A stretch of 64,000 nt of DNA from Polytrichum commune (taxonomy: Eukaryota > Streptophyta > Polytrichopsida > Polytrichales > Polytrichaceae), in contig OX485806.1 in NCBI GenBank assembly GCA_950295325.1, positions 49,347,169 through 49,411,168 of the forward strand, read 5' to 3'. Every line of letters begins with the position of its first letter. Position 1 is the stretch's first letter. Below, one piece after another: positions 45,728 through 57,867 of the stretch. The position numbers were made by a program, and so were the translations under genes. A model generated the notes under the pieces. It saw nothing but the letters and a program-made list of their open reading frames with translations. It did not search any database and had not been told where the DNA came from.

Positions 45728-45900
45728 GGGAAAAGCTATTTAGTGAGCGATGAGCGGTGAGCGGTGAGCGGTAACTTTTCTGTAATTTTGGAAATGGTTG
45801 TCAACTGAATCATATCCTATGACCGCGGTTTTGATAATTGTTTTGAATATAATACAATATTTTAGGGAAAAAATCATGCCTATATCTGTGGTTCAGGTTT
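45728..45900. repeat. Conserved left terminus of element 2
   Basis: The outer end GGGAAAAGCTATTTAGTGAG is followed by three GAGCGGT(G) units, then CTATGACCGCGG and CCTATATCTGTGG. These are the reverse complement, in order, of the right terminus of element 1. No 9-bp target duplication could be tested because the other end is missing. Confidence 0.6.
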
Positions 45901-46192
45901 AGGGGTTAATTTCAGACTGCGAGGGTGTAATTATTATAATACAAAATAAGTAGTGCAATTTTTTAATTCTTCCATTATTCTTCCATTATTTATTTTTTTA
46001 GGATTTATTCTTCCATTCTTCTTCCAGTCTATTTTCTTATTTTTTGTAATTCTTAAAAATGTATTGATATTTTATATTTTTCAACTTTAATTTTTTGGTT
46101 TAGTTATTCCCGTTATACCCGCACTAAAAGGACACTGAACAATCAAATGCAAAAATATATTATTATGTAGGCAATAAGACACAAAATTCTAG

Positions 46193-49100
46193 CTAAGTCA
46201 TATAATCAAAATCACAATTATCAGATAATGCTACAAAGACTTTAGAATCTGTACTATCTGCATCTGAGGAGCCTTCATCCTCATACTCAATAGCTTCTAA
46301 ATCAACATACTCTATACCTCTTAGCATCAAATTCTTAAGTCTAAATGTACGATATGAACCTTCCGCTAATTCATTGGCAACGTCATTTGCGTATGAAGGG
46401 AGTTGCCAGGACTTTGGAGGACTTGGATAAAACGTAGGGTCACAGAAGAAAGGGCGGTGACTAGGATAGTTCATTGCTCCATATCTGCAAATTCCAAAAG
46501 TACCATGTTTAGGACTCGATATTAGATACAATGACGCTCAAAAGTAAAACAAATGTATGAGAGAATGTTCAACAAACTCACTTACTGAATCGAGACTTCT
46601 TCACAATTCTCGGGACCACAAGTACATCGCCCTCCGGGTCCTCACTAGTTGCCGTTGCTCCAGAAGTGACCTCATGAGCAACACTCGAACGAATCAAGGG
46701 TTTAAGCAAGGCATGGAAGATGGCCTCATCAGCCTCTAATGCCACGATGTGACGCTGGACGTTGCGGGACGCAGGGATGGAAAAACCTACAATAAAAAGA
46801 ATGACAATAAAATTAGTGTGCTCTCTGTGGAACTAAAAATAAATAGTTAAAAATGTGAGTTGGCAGATTGAATTAACATACCCGTAGCAGCAGTGCAGTC
46901 TAAAACAACATCCCCAGGAGAGGAAGAACTTTGAATTAACATCTGCATTAAAAGAGTAGACTTTTCTCTTGGACCTCGCCACGGCGTGGGTCCATTCATG
47001 AGCTGATCATCACGAGAGACGAGGTTCTGTAGAATATCATCTCTTGATACATCTACCCCGTGTCGGTCAAGAGCGGGGACAGGCTGAAATGAGAAATTGG
47101 AAGCAGGTTTGCCAGGCATGGTCCTCACTACCAATGTAATCCCGAAACGCATAGTCTGCCATGGTCCAGAATTAATGAGTTCAATATACAAAACAAAGTA
47201 GTTCAGAACTCCACATCAGCCAATGAGATTCCAAGACCTATGGATTGAGTTAGGGTCCAGCCATTGCAAGCAACACTTGTCAACTGAGAACAATGAACCA
47301 AAAATATGAGAAAACCATTATGTAGCATTCGTCTCAAACAATGTTTTAAAATTGTTAGAAAATAAATAGTAAATTAAATTAGAGAATTAACTTACAGTGA
47401 CATTCTGGTTAATCGGGGACGTCAGATGAAGGCGGTTCATACCCCACCACTCCTTCTGAACTTGAAAACCGAAACACTCGCAATATCCAAGAATCATGGC
47501 TTTTGTAGTCATTCGAAAAGGGTGAAATAAAATGATGGCCCCATCATCATGCAAATGGTTATCTGCAAAATCAAAGATTGGCTGAAGCCACTCGCGAGTT
47601 TTTTTATTCCAGGCAGGAATCGACGTTGGTGGATTGGAGATCCCTGGAACGGGCAAGCCCTGCGGGATATCAGCAAGTATCAAGTCCAAACAGGGCTGGA
47701 CACCGGTAGTCCCCTTATACAATCGAACTTTGCCAGTGGAATACTGCTCAGTTTACAAACACACCCAGAAATTAGTACATCTACATCTATTGGTCCATTT
47801 TTTGGCAATCAGGAACGAGTCCCACTACCCAAGTAGCTAATACACCTAATACCCCTCCCAGTAGCTATCTCGGCACGGAGACACCCAAATGAAGTTCAAT
47901 CTAACTGCCTCACATATGATTCAGACCCCTACATTCTAACTTACAAACATGCAAACTAAGCTTAATCAGACCATTTCTAACCATTTCAGACCACCTAAGA
48001 CCCCTAATTTATAACTCACAAACCTGCAAACTAAGCTTAATATGACAATTTCTAACCACCTAATACCCCTCCTAGTAGCTATCTCGGCACGGAGACACCC
48101 AAATGAAGTTCAATCTAACTGCCTCACATATGATTTAGACCCCTAATCTCTAACTCATAAACATGCAAACTAAGCTTAATATGACCAGTTCAGACCATTT
48201 CAGACCACCTAAGACCCCTAATTCATAACTCACAAACCTGCAAACTAAGCTTAATATCACCATCCCTAACCACCTAATACCCCTCCCAGTAGCTATGACG
48301 GCACCGAGACACCCAAATGAATTTCATTCTAACTGCCTCACATTTGATTCAGACCCCTACTTTCTAACTTACAAACCTGCAAACTAAGCTTAATCAGACC
48401 ATTTCTAACCACCTAATACCCCTCACCTAATAACTCATTTTACTACTTGAATTTCTGTATGGCTATTATGAACCATATCCCAACTGTCGCAACCTTTGCT
48501 AGTTTTCCTTCACTTAGCTTGACCGCCTTTCCAACCTAGCAAGTGCCACGAGCGCTAACCTGCACATCCCACGCACATGCATGGTTAGCTCCCAAAACCG
48601 CGGACTTCAAGCTCATGGCTAGGTCACCAAACCCTCCTACACATGCATTCGGGACTCTCCCCTTAGTAGGTAGCCAATGGCTAAGGTGGATTTCCATCCA
48701 TGGAAGTCCACTCTTGAGTTGATCATCGTGTTGCCAAAACAACACTACAACTACCCGGAGCACATTGCCAAGTATGCTCCGGGGGGGTCGGTCGGCTAAG
48801 CCGCCTCACCCATATAAGCCTCTAGGACTTTGGGCGGGGCCCCTACCCCACCATCAAGTATCCTTTTGTCTCTCTACAAGGGTTGGGGCCAAGTGGACAT
48901 TTTCCCTTAGCCACTGGGGCTAGAACCCCCCCAGCAGCTTCAGACCACCATAACTTCTACATATGATGTCTAATGCTATTAAGAAACCACTCTATCGTCA
49001 CCTACGCTTTGCAAAGATGCCGATGAACCCCTCACTTGCCTCATTCGGGCAAGTATTGAGGAAGTTATGGCTCTTCAAACCTTGGCAGTCCCGGGCACCA

Positions 49101-52100
49101 CTCCCAGGTCACTGCTGTCCCAGGGTGTTGTCCCGGGATAGCGCCCCACTCAAATGGCCATATCTCCTAGCTAGCACCTCCGATTGAGGTGTTCCTTAGC
49201 ATTCTAGAATTCCACCGCCATAAGCTACTCATAACTTATGGCCTTACCCTCATGACTCTTAGTCCCCGTGGGTGAGAGGTGTTCTCAACGCCTGGGGCCC
49301 TCACCCATGCTAAGAGTACTTGGGCCCTCTCACCAATGGCGCCACAAGTCCCGGGTGTCACTCCGGGGTCCCCCTTGTGCCCATGGTGTTGCGGGCACTC
49401 CTCATGGAGAGGTGCGCGACACCAACCATATACAAATCTTGTATAAGGTATGCATGCCTATAATGGACACTTCTAACTTCACGTGCACTTCTGGCTGCTG
49501 GATGGGATTAGAAATTGTCTCATCCAGTTAGCATTTGTGTATCATGAAGATTGTTGTTCCATGTGTTAAAATCAGAGCTGAGATGCAAAAATTATAAGAG
49601 GTAAAAAAGAAGATTCTTCTTTCGCTTAAAATGATCACGTCGCTTAAATTATAATATGAAAATAAAAATCGTTAATGTTGGCATAACAAATAAAAGAAAA
49701 AATACCTTAATCATGAATCTTTTTAAGTCCTTGTAATAAGAGGTATAGTCATCTGAGCTACCGCCAAGGACTTCCATCATGGAGGCATTGAGAATGAGCT
49801 CGTCAATCTGGCTTTCGTTCTCCTCTCCCAAATTAAAAACAGTACTCAACTGGTCGTATGAAGAATCCCGCTTTGTACCTCGGGAAAAAATAGGAGCTTG
49901 AGATCCAAAATCATTAGTCGGGCTTGGAGAAACAAGACTTCTACCTTCTGGCTCAGAATGGGGGTTCATCTTCTTTTTCCCCCTCATGCAAATCTTCTCC
50001 AATGACTTCTAAAGTTTTTCCATATCTTTCTGTGCCGCTTTCTCCTCTACTTCCTTTACTCTAAGCGCCTTCTTCCTATCCTCTTCAAGACGTCGCGAGA
50101 GGGCCTTTGCCCTCTCATGCTCGTCTTCTATGCCCTGTAAGTCAACCATCTCAACACCAGATTCTCCAATTGCCTCCCTTGACATCCTAAGTTCAGTTTC
50201 AAAAGAAGGAGTGAAACTAGGAGCACAGTCAAGGTACCAACCACCTCCTGTGAGATGTGAGGTTGACCATGTACGCTGTTGATTTGCTGAGAACATGCAC
50301 GTTGAGTTAGACCTGACCAGCCATGCAGAGAGAAATACGGGGAGATCTTCTTTTGTTATTGCTCCTTTTGCAAGGAGCTCGTACTTGAAATACCTGCGGG
50401 TAAGACACAACTCATCATTATATACCTTGCAATGGAAATAATTGTCATGTGAAAAACCAAAACACTATGCCAAATATAAGAGAGTACTAGTAGTTAAAGG
50501 AGAAAACGCACCGAAAGAGTACTCTTCGCACAATTAAGTCAGTCCCGTTAAATCCCACAAATTCGAGAGTTTTGTTAAAAGCCTTCTGCCCTCGGAAGAA
50601 GGTGGGAAACGTATTGTCCCATAATTTCATTCTACAGTCCTCGATGTATGCAGCCAAGGTCAAGGGCTCGCTGGGTATATCAAAGTTGATAGCCAGTCTG
50701 TCTTGGCGCAAAGTGTCTTCAAAGATAATGGAAGCCTGATCGGATATCTGTAAAAATAGAGTGAGCAAGGCCGAGAGCAAGAATGAGAACAAAACTTATT
50801 CATATATTGAAATCAGAGTGAGCAAGACCAAGAGAAAGGCCGAATTAATGTAAGTGCTCAAATCAGGTCACACATAACTAAAGGGTACATAGGGGGATAT
50901 GTACTCACTCCTTCCCAAAAAAATGCCTTGGATACGAATGCCTGCAATTTCTCCTCGTTGGTGGGCTTGGTTGGCAGTTTGCGGGCCTCACGGGTTGATG
51001 CAGAGGAATTGAAATATTCCAACCATTTGATTTTAGAAGCGGGTGATGCTTTTGCAATAGCGATCAACTGCAATTTCTCTAAGTTGAGCTCCGGTGTAAT
51101 TGAGTTAAGAGTATAGTGACGCGCAATCTGTGAACCATAGAGCAATATATTAGAATCATGGAGTTCATTGAATTACTTGAGGAATGAAAAATGGGTCTTA
51201 AAGTAGTGGGCATACCTCTCGAAGCCATCCATCTGTCAACTCTGGGTTTGCCACACAAACTAGTTTTGACATTTTCTTATGAAGTGCCTCGGCTCTCTTT
51301 GAAGCAGCTACCTTCATGGCAGCTGCTTTCTCAGCAGCACACACCTCTCCATCCGTTTGTTCAACAAGTTGACGAACACCCTCATCTGCAGCTTGTGCCA
51401 GTTCGTGCTGCAAAAGGATTACCTTAGTTAGTTTGTCATCAAGATGGTGAATTGGATCAAGAGCAGTATAATGTTGAAATAGATAACAAGAAGGTAAGAC
51501 GTATGCATATGAAATTTTGACATCCAGAGCTAGTGTAGAAACTATATCTCGGTCCCGAGATTCAACAATTGATATATGGCCAAAACAAAAAGTAACACAG
51601 GCGGTCTTTATACGTGAGCAGAGCAACTTAGTCTAATAACCCAAATTTCCCACTTCCAGCCAAACGGAAACAGAAAGAATAAAAATAAAATAGAGATCAT
51701 ACCTGGAATATGAAGTTCATAAAAACATGTAGATTTAATGAATACCACGTCTTCTTCCTATTTTGAGAATTCTTGCACCTTTTAATGTCCGCTGGAGTCA
51801 ATATGTCTTGGTACTGTTCGAGCGGCAGAAGTCCATATTTCTGCACCCTAAATAGAGTGTGAACTGTGTTGGTCTTGACGTGAGAGTCTTCAGTATGTCT
51901 ATAATCAACAATCATAGAGTAAAGATTAGCACATCATAATATTTGTAGATTCAAAGTAGTGTACATAGATGAAAACATTACATAATGAAAACTTACTTGT
52001 TGATGTTATGCATAACTTGCATAACAACATCAATTTTTCCCTTCGTGTCAAGTAGGATGCTATCCACCGAACAATGCCAAGCCTCTTCGGTTTTGTGAAG

Positions 52101-55100
52101 TCTTTGAATATGATTGAGCCAAGCCTGCCGCCTATGGTTCCCGTCACAAACAAAAAACATCAAATTCTTAAAATTTGCTAACTCCGGAATGGACTGAAGA
52201 AAGGAATTGAATTCTTCATTTTTGGCACTCCAACTGGGACCCCACGATGTCTTATGCGCTTCAGTCACCTCATGTGTTTTGCCTTCTTCATCCGTTATTG
52301 TGACATAAAATACTGAGGCACCCTCTCTATACCCATGGACAAACTCCTGCTCCAATTTAGCAAGATCACTTGAGAGAGTTGGCCTCACCATAGGCATGGC
52401 CAACATTCTGCACAAGGGAATATGGAACCTTGACGACCTCAGGGGTTGGACTCTCAGTCGAAAAATCGTGGCAACGGAATTAAGTTTCTGTCGAGTCCTA
52501 ATATCATCTTCATCACCTTCATATGGATCTCTATCTCCAAGCCCCTCTTCAACTTCATCTTGCCCCTCTTCAGAATTTTCCATAGAAACCTGAGAAACAC
52601 CAGGAACAATATCCTTTGCGTTGTTCTCAACTTGCAGGTTCGATACTTTCTATGTGTAAACAAGTTATACAGCGTATAACAATATTTCATTGAAAATCGG
52701 GTTGGCATTGCTAATATATCGCACAATGTATACCATACATGCAAACCAAGCTTAATATGACCATTTCAGACCACCTAAGACCCCTAATTTCTAACTCAGA
52801 AACTTGCAAACTAAGCTTAATATGACAATTTCTAACCACCTAAGACCCCTCCTTGCAGCTGTCTCAGGACCGAGACACCCAAATGAAGTTCTATCTAACT
52901 GCCTCACATATGATTCAGACCCCTACTTTCTAACTCACAAACATGCAAACTAAGCTTAATATGACCATTTCATACTACCTAAGACCCCTAATTTCTAACT
53001 CACAAACCTGCAAACTAAGCTTAATATGACAATTTCTAACCACCTAAGACCCCTCCTTGCAGCTGTCTCGGGACCGTGACACCCAAATGAGGTTCTATCT
53101 AACTGCCTCACATATGATTCAGACCCCTACTTTCTAACTCACAAACATGCAAACTAAGCTTAATATGACCATTTCAGACCACCTAAGACCCCTAATTTCT
53201 AACTCACAAACTTGCAAACTAAGCTTAATATGACAATTTCTAACCACCTAATACCCCTCCTTGCAGCTGTCTCGGTCTCGAGACACTCATACTCACAACT
53301 AGGAAATCATTTCAGACCTATCTATCCTCATATCAGAATACACTTTTTACACACAAATTTGTTCCAAAAAAGTGTCTCGGTCCCGAGACACTCATACTCA
53401 CAACTCAAAGAAAAAGAAAGCTGAAGAACGAAACGAAACGAAACGAACCGCACCGCCTCGCCTGGCCCGCGCCCGCTCTAGCTTCTTGTCCTTCTCCGTC
53501 TTTTTCTTTCTTTAAGGATGCCTGGTGGTTTTGAAGCAATGGTTATGGGTTCGCCTCTCCGCTCACACAGACTTCGCCGCCTACAGACTTCGCCGCTCAC
53601 ATAGGTTTCTCCGCTCACAAGTATCACAACTCACATGTATCACAACTAACATATTTCACAACTCAAAGAGGCCGGTCCCTCACAAATCTCACAGGTACTA
53701 CGACGACACAACAACTCTCTCACAAAAGTAACAACAAATTTAGGGTCCAGGTGCTTGCTTGTGAAACCAACAACGAAAATGGAACCTCCACTACTACGGA
53801 GTCAAAGCTGGTTTAGGGAAGCAAGGGGAGCCCTAAACCACAAGCCACTCTAACCCTAAAGGGCCTAAACCACAAGCCAACAAGGCATAGTCTCCAACTA
53901 TGCATAGTATTAAAATCCTTACCTAAAATATATATATTTGGTCGGCTGCCCGCCGTGAAATTTTTTCTCAATCGGCAATTTGCCGTGGATACTCAAGGGG
54001 AGGTTGCCGAAATGCCGGCATTTTATTTTTCTAATCGGCCCCTTTCCGTCAACCTTCATTTTTCTTCCGGAACCGCTGCCTAAACTTTCCAATTGCATTC
54101 GGAAATTCTCAAAATCAACCGGGTAGCTCGTAACTAACTGCCGGCACTACCCGTTCATTGCTCCTAGTAGCTATCTCGGCACCGAGACACCCAAATGAAG
54201 TTCAATCTAATTACCCCACATATGATTCAGACCCCTAATCTCTAACTCACAAACATGCAAACTAAGCTTAATGTGACCATTTCAGACCATTTCAGACCAC
54301 CTAAGACCCCTAATTTCTAACTCAGAAACATGCAAACTAAACTTAATATGACGATTTCTAACCACTTAATACCCCTCCTAGTACCTATCTTGGCACTGAG
54401 ACACCCAAATGAAGTTCAATATAACTGCCTTACATATGATTCAGACCCCTACTATCTAACTAAGTAACATGCAAACTAAGCTTAATCGGACCATTCCAGA
54501 CCATTTCAGACCACCTAAGACCCCTAATTTCTAACTCAAAAACATGCAAACTAAGCTTAATATGACCATTTCTAACCACCTAATACCCCTCCTTGCAGCT
54601 GTCTCGGGACCGAGACACCCAAATGAAGTTCAATCTAACTGCCCCACATATGATTCACACCCCTAATCTCTAACTCACAAACATGCAAACTAAGCTTAAT
54701 CAGACCATTTCTAACCACCTAATACCCCTCCTTGCAGCTGTCTCCGGACCGAGACACCCGAATAAAGTTAAATCTAACTGCCCCACATATGATTCACACC
54801 CCTAATCTCTAACTCAGAAACATGCAAACTAAGCTTAATCAGACCATTTCTAACCACCTAATACCCCTCCTTGCAGCTGTCTCGGGACCGAGACACCCAA
54901 ATGAAGTTCAATGTAACTGCCTCACATATGATTCAGACCCCTACTATCTAACTAAGTAACATGCAAACTAAGCTTAATATGACTATTTCGGACCATTTCA
55001 AACCACCTAAGACCCCTAATCTCTAACTCAGAAACATGCAAACTAAGCTTAATGAAACCATTTCAGACCACCTCATACCCCTCCCAGTAGCTATCTCGGG

Positions 55101-56672
55101 ACCGAGACACCCAAATGAAGTTCAATCTAACTGTCCCACATATGATTCAGACCCCTAATATCTAACTAAGTAACATGCAAAGTAAGCTTAATCGGACCAT
55201 TCCAGACCATTTCAGACCACCTAAGACCCCTAATCTCTAACTCAAAACCATCACTAACCACCTAATACCCCTCCCAGTAGCTATCTCGGGACCGAGACAC
55301 CCAAATGAAGTTCAATCTAACTGCCCCACATATGATTCAGACCCTACTATCTAACTAAGTAACATGCAAACTAAGCTTAATCGGACCATTCCAGACCATT
55401 TCAGACCACCTAAGACCCCTAATCTCTAACTCAGAAACATGCAAACTAAGCTTAATGAGACCATTTCAGACCACCTCATACCCCTCCCATTAGCTATCTC
55501 GGGATCGAGACACCCACATGAAGTTCAATCTAACTGCCCCACATTTGATTCAGACCCCTACTTTCTAAGTAAGAAACACGCATACTAAGCTTAATATGAC
55601 AATTTCAGACCATTTCATAACCCCTCCGAGTAGCTATCTCGGGACCGAGACACCCACATGAATTTCAATCTAACTGCCTCACATATGATTCAGACCCCTA
55701 AATTCTAACTTGGAAACATGCAAAGTAAGCTTACTTCGCCCATTTCAGACCACCGAATTGACTTGGATTCCTCAAATGTCCCCCTCGGCACCGATATGGA
55801 TAAACAAGCTCAGAAAGTCTCTCTCGGGTCTAATAGTACAATTTTAGGTCACACCTTCGATCTTCGAACCCTACGGGGTGTGGGAATGTGGGAAACCCTA
55901 CCTCTTCCCCGAAGTGCCTCTCCTCATTATCCATGCTCCCTTCACAAAGATCTACCACATGAGCATTGCGATCAAATTCTCCTAGGTTTAAATCAGCAAC
56001 CTCAACGTCCCCATCGAAATCTCCAAGGCTCTGTTAAGTGGATATGTCCTGTCCTCATTAGCTAAGAAGTTGGCCTAATAAATTGTTGGCATTTGAAATA
56101 AACATTACCCTAAACCCAAAATCCTAAAAGTCACCAATTGAAAACATTCTTCACAAACATGCTGCTCACTATGATCTGATGTTGAGGCACTCGAGGCTAC
56201 CCCAGGTTGAAGTTGTGTCTGCGTCATTCCCTGTTCCAGATGCCCAAGCCAAATCCTAGTTACATTCCATCACCAAAGATAAAAAAACTACATAAAGGGA
56301 AGTAAATGGGTCTCAATTGTTCTAACTATCCGTGAGAGTGGTTAACATTACGATTGCAAAGAAAATAATATCATTAGGAATGCAGATAAACAACACCTCA
56401 CTGCCTCCTTTGTCAACTTGGTTGTCTTCCTCTGATATAGGAAATAAAACGATGGGAGCTACCGCTGCGACATCAAACGTGTTTTCCCCTTTTGAACCTC
56501 TACCTGTACCCCTGGAAGAATTAACCCCTCTTCTACCCATTGTTGTCCGCAAGTTGTACGGCATTTCTAAGCTCTCTCTTGATTCTAACCTTTGCCTTCT
56601 CTCAATACGCCTCTGTTTTTCAATAGTCCTCCTAACTTCTTGATCTGCTCTCGCTCTCAACCTAGTGATCAT
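46193..56672 (-). CDS. ParB-like/DNA methyltransferase fusion gene, copy 2 (13 exons, one premature TAG)
   Basis: Exons in order: 56672-56397, 56218-56170, 55981-55902, 52649-51997, 51898-51703, 51407-51216, 51127-50909, 50747-50512, 50393-49706, 47743-47396, 47155-46882, 46786-46582, 46484-46193; 3,708 nt in phase, about 1,235 residues. Basic N-terminus (~1-90); ParB-like domain with DGNHRR at ~303; conserved helical middle (~350-630); coiled coil (~700-770); methyltransferase ~864-1140 with DLILADIP (~888), GAIILFHPF, and GDVVLDCTAATG then IVALEAD (~1061-1090). The order motif IV before motif I is that of beta-type N6A/N4C DNA methyltransferases. Motif IV is ADIP instead of D/N/S-P-P-Y/W. 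The only defect I find is TAG at 50009-50011 (Gln in copy 1). Predicted nuclear; target base unknown. Confidence 0.82.
47840..48480. repeat. Minisatellite in intron 9 (copy 2)
   Basis: Units combine GTAGCTATCTCGGCACGGAG, GCAAACTAAGCTTAATATGA and CACCTAATACCCCTCC, spaced about 190-210 bp. The consensus belongs to the copy-2 family, not that of copy 1. Confidence 0.88.
48485..49421 (-). repeat. Solo LTR of the gypsy family, minus strand, in intron 9
   Basis: 937 bp with target duplication CCAAC at 48480-48484 and 49422-49426. The most diverged of the full-length solo LTRs here. It sits between the minisatellite and the coiled-coil exon and so lengthens the intron without touching coding sequence. 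Confidence 0.92.
52740..55740. repeat. Long minisatellite in intron 3 (copy 2), with an interruption
   Basis: More than ten irregular units with GCAAACTAAGCTTAATATGA, CAGCTGTCTCGGGACCGAGA and CACATATGATTCAGACCCCT. From about 53400 to 54160 the array is interrupted by unrelated sequence containing a (GAAAC)n run, CCGCTCAC repeats and GC-rich DNA. Confidence 0.9.
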
Positions 56673-57056
56673 CTCTACCAACACTGAATCAGACAGATCT
56701 TATATATCATTGTCTAGTCTGTCATAATTAACATCCATGCGCAATCATTTGATTTAGAAAATTAATCTACGGTTTCTTAAATTAATGCAGGGTTAATCCT
56801 CACTGCAATAATACACTTAAAAAGGCGGCGCTAAAGTCTAATCAAGATATGCCATGTCAGATATTTGGTGGCTATTGTGGTAGTACATTCTAATCCTTGA
56901 TGAAACAGCTTGTCCTGAATTTTCATAAATAAATGTTGATTATTAATTGATGTAACAAGTTCTCATAGATTCGGGCATTGGTGTCTACCCTAGGTGTATA
57001 TATTACCCGATTACTTGTACCCATTCCTTCATGTCATCTCATCATATTCTTCTCCA
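56673..57056. promoter_or_regulatory. Shared divergent promoter (copy 2)
   Basis: 384 bp between the two ATGs. TATA-like boxes face outward: CTTATATATCAT at 56699-56710 (methyltransferase side) and TGTATATATTA at 56995-57005 (small-gene side). It carries the same 20-base block as copy 1 at 56852-56871 and an adjacent GGCGGCGCTAAAG block. Confidence 0.65.
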
Positions 57057-57479
57057 ATGGGTACGGACTCAAGTCTCCCACGCCTTGCTCCTTTAGGTTC
57101 TCCTAGTTCATCTCAAATTCATACCACATTGTCCATCGATGGTTTTGCAGACGTCAACAACATGAAGATTGCCAACCCACCTGACTGCTCAGTTACTCCG
57201 GCGTTTGTGGTTCACACTCCACATCCACAGACTCCATCTTTGCATGCAGATGATGCAACGTTGATAGAGGACAAGTCTACTTTACAGACTCATGCCTATT
57301 CTAGAGTAGGTGTTATTAAACCGGGCACGTACTCTAGATCTCTACATCCCCCACGTCCCAAACGACAGAAACTCGGTTCAGCAGGATGCACTGCAGTTCA
57401 TAGTTTAGGGTTGGACCATTGTCATAACAATGACGGTGACAATAATGGCAAAGGGCCCCATAAGCGTCTTCGTCGTTAA
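57057..57479 (+). CDS. Small conserved cargo protein with basic C-terminus (copy 2)
   Basis: ATG at 57057 (MGTDSSLPRLAP), about 140 residues to TAA at 57477-57479, no defect. LIEDKSTLQTHAYSRVG and KPGTYSRSL match copy 1 exactly or nearly so. It shares GCTAVHSLGLDHCH and the terminal KGPHKRLRR with copy 1. The PRPKRQKLG segment adds a second basic cluster. The C-terminal basic tail suggests a nuclear, perhaps DNA-binding, accessory protein of the element. Upstream in-frame codons (MYILPDYLYP) overlap the TATA region and are unlikely to be translated. Confidence 0.72.
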   Translation: MGTDSSLPRLAPLGSPSSSQIHTTLSIDGFADVNNMKIANPPDCSVTPAFVVHTPHPQTPSLHADDATLIEDKSTLQTHAYSRVGVIKPGTYSRSLHPPRPKRQKLGSAGCTAVHSLGLDHCHNNDGDNNGKGPHKRLRR

Positions 57480-57862
57480 TCACAATGTAGCATTCTAATG
57501 TTTGGAAATTTTTATTCCATAGCTACTATCATGTTTAGAATGTATGCATGTTATTGGATTCTACTATTTGAAAACATGTAAACATAACAACTTATGTATA
57601 TGATACGACCACATCTATAGCTTTATTTATATTGGACTACTATTTTAAAATAGATATTGGTTTCTTACATATCTCGGACCTACATCTAAAATTGGTTTTT
57701 CAGCCGTCTTTCTGCTTACTCTGCATGACTCTCTATTAACTTCTGAAATTCCGCTTATTGTGACATAAATTGCCAGTTTGCACTGTAATTTCTTGCCTGT
57801 TATATATTCATGCCATTTTAATGTTCAGAGTACTTGTTTTGTTCAAAGTTTTGTGGAATACT
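57480..57862. other. AT-rich spacer between small gene and transposase, no gene
   Basis: Contains no open frame of note. It ends at the transposase start codon, which is part of the LTR target duplication. Confidence 0.5.
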
Positions 57863-57867
57863 ATGGC

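Noticed and set aside
53400..54160. Nested element end in intron 3 because of CCGCTCAC repeats
   Set aside because: It resembles the terminal GAGCGGT repeats only over 8 bp, with no order conservation or target duplication found.
24909..56672. Host METTL/MT-A70 methyltransferase
   Set aside because: Motif order is permuted (IV before I) and a ParB-like domain precedes it; MT-A70 family DPPW is absent.
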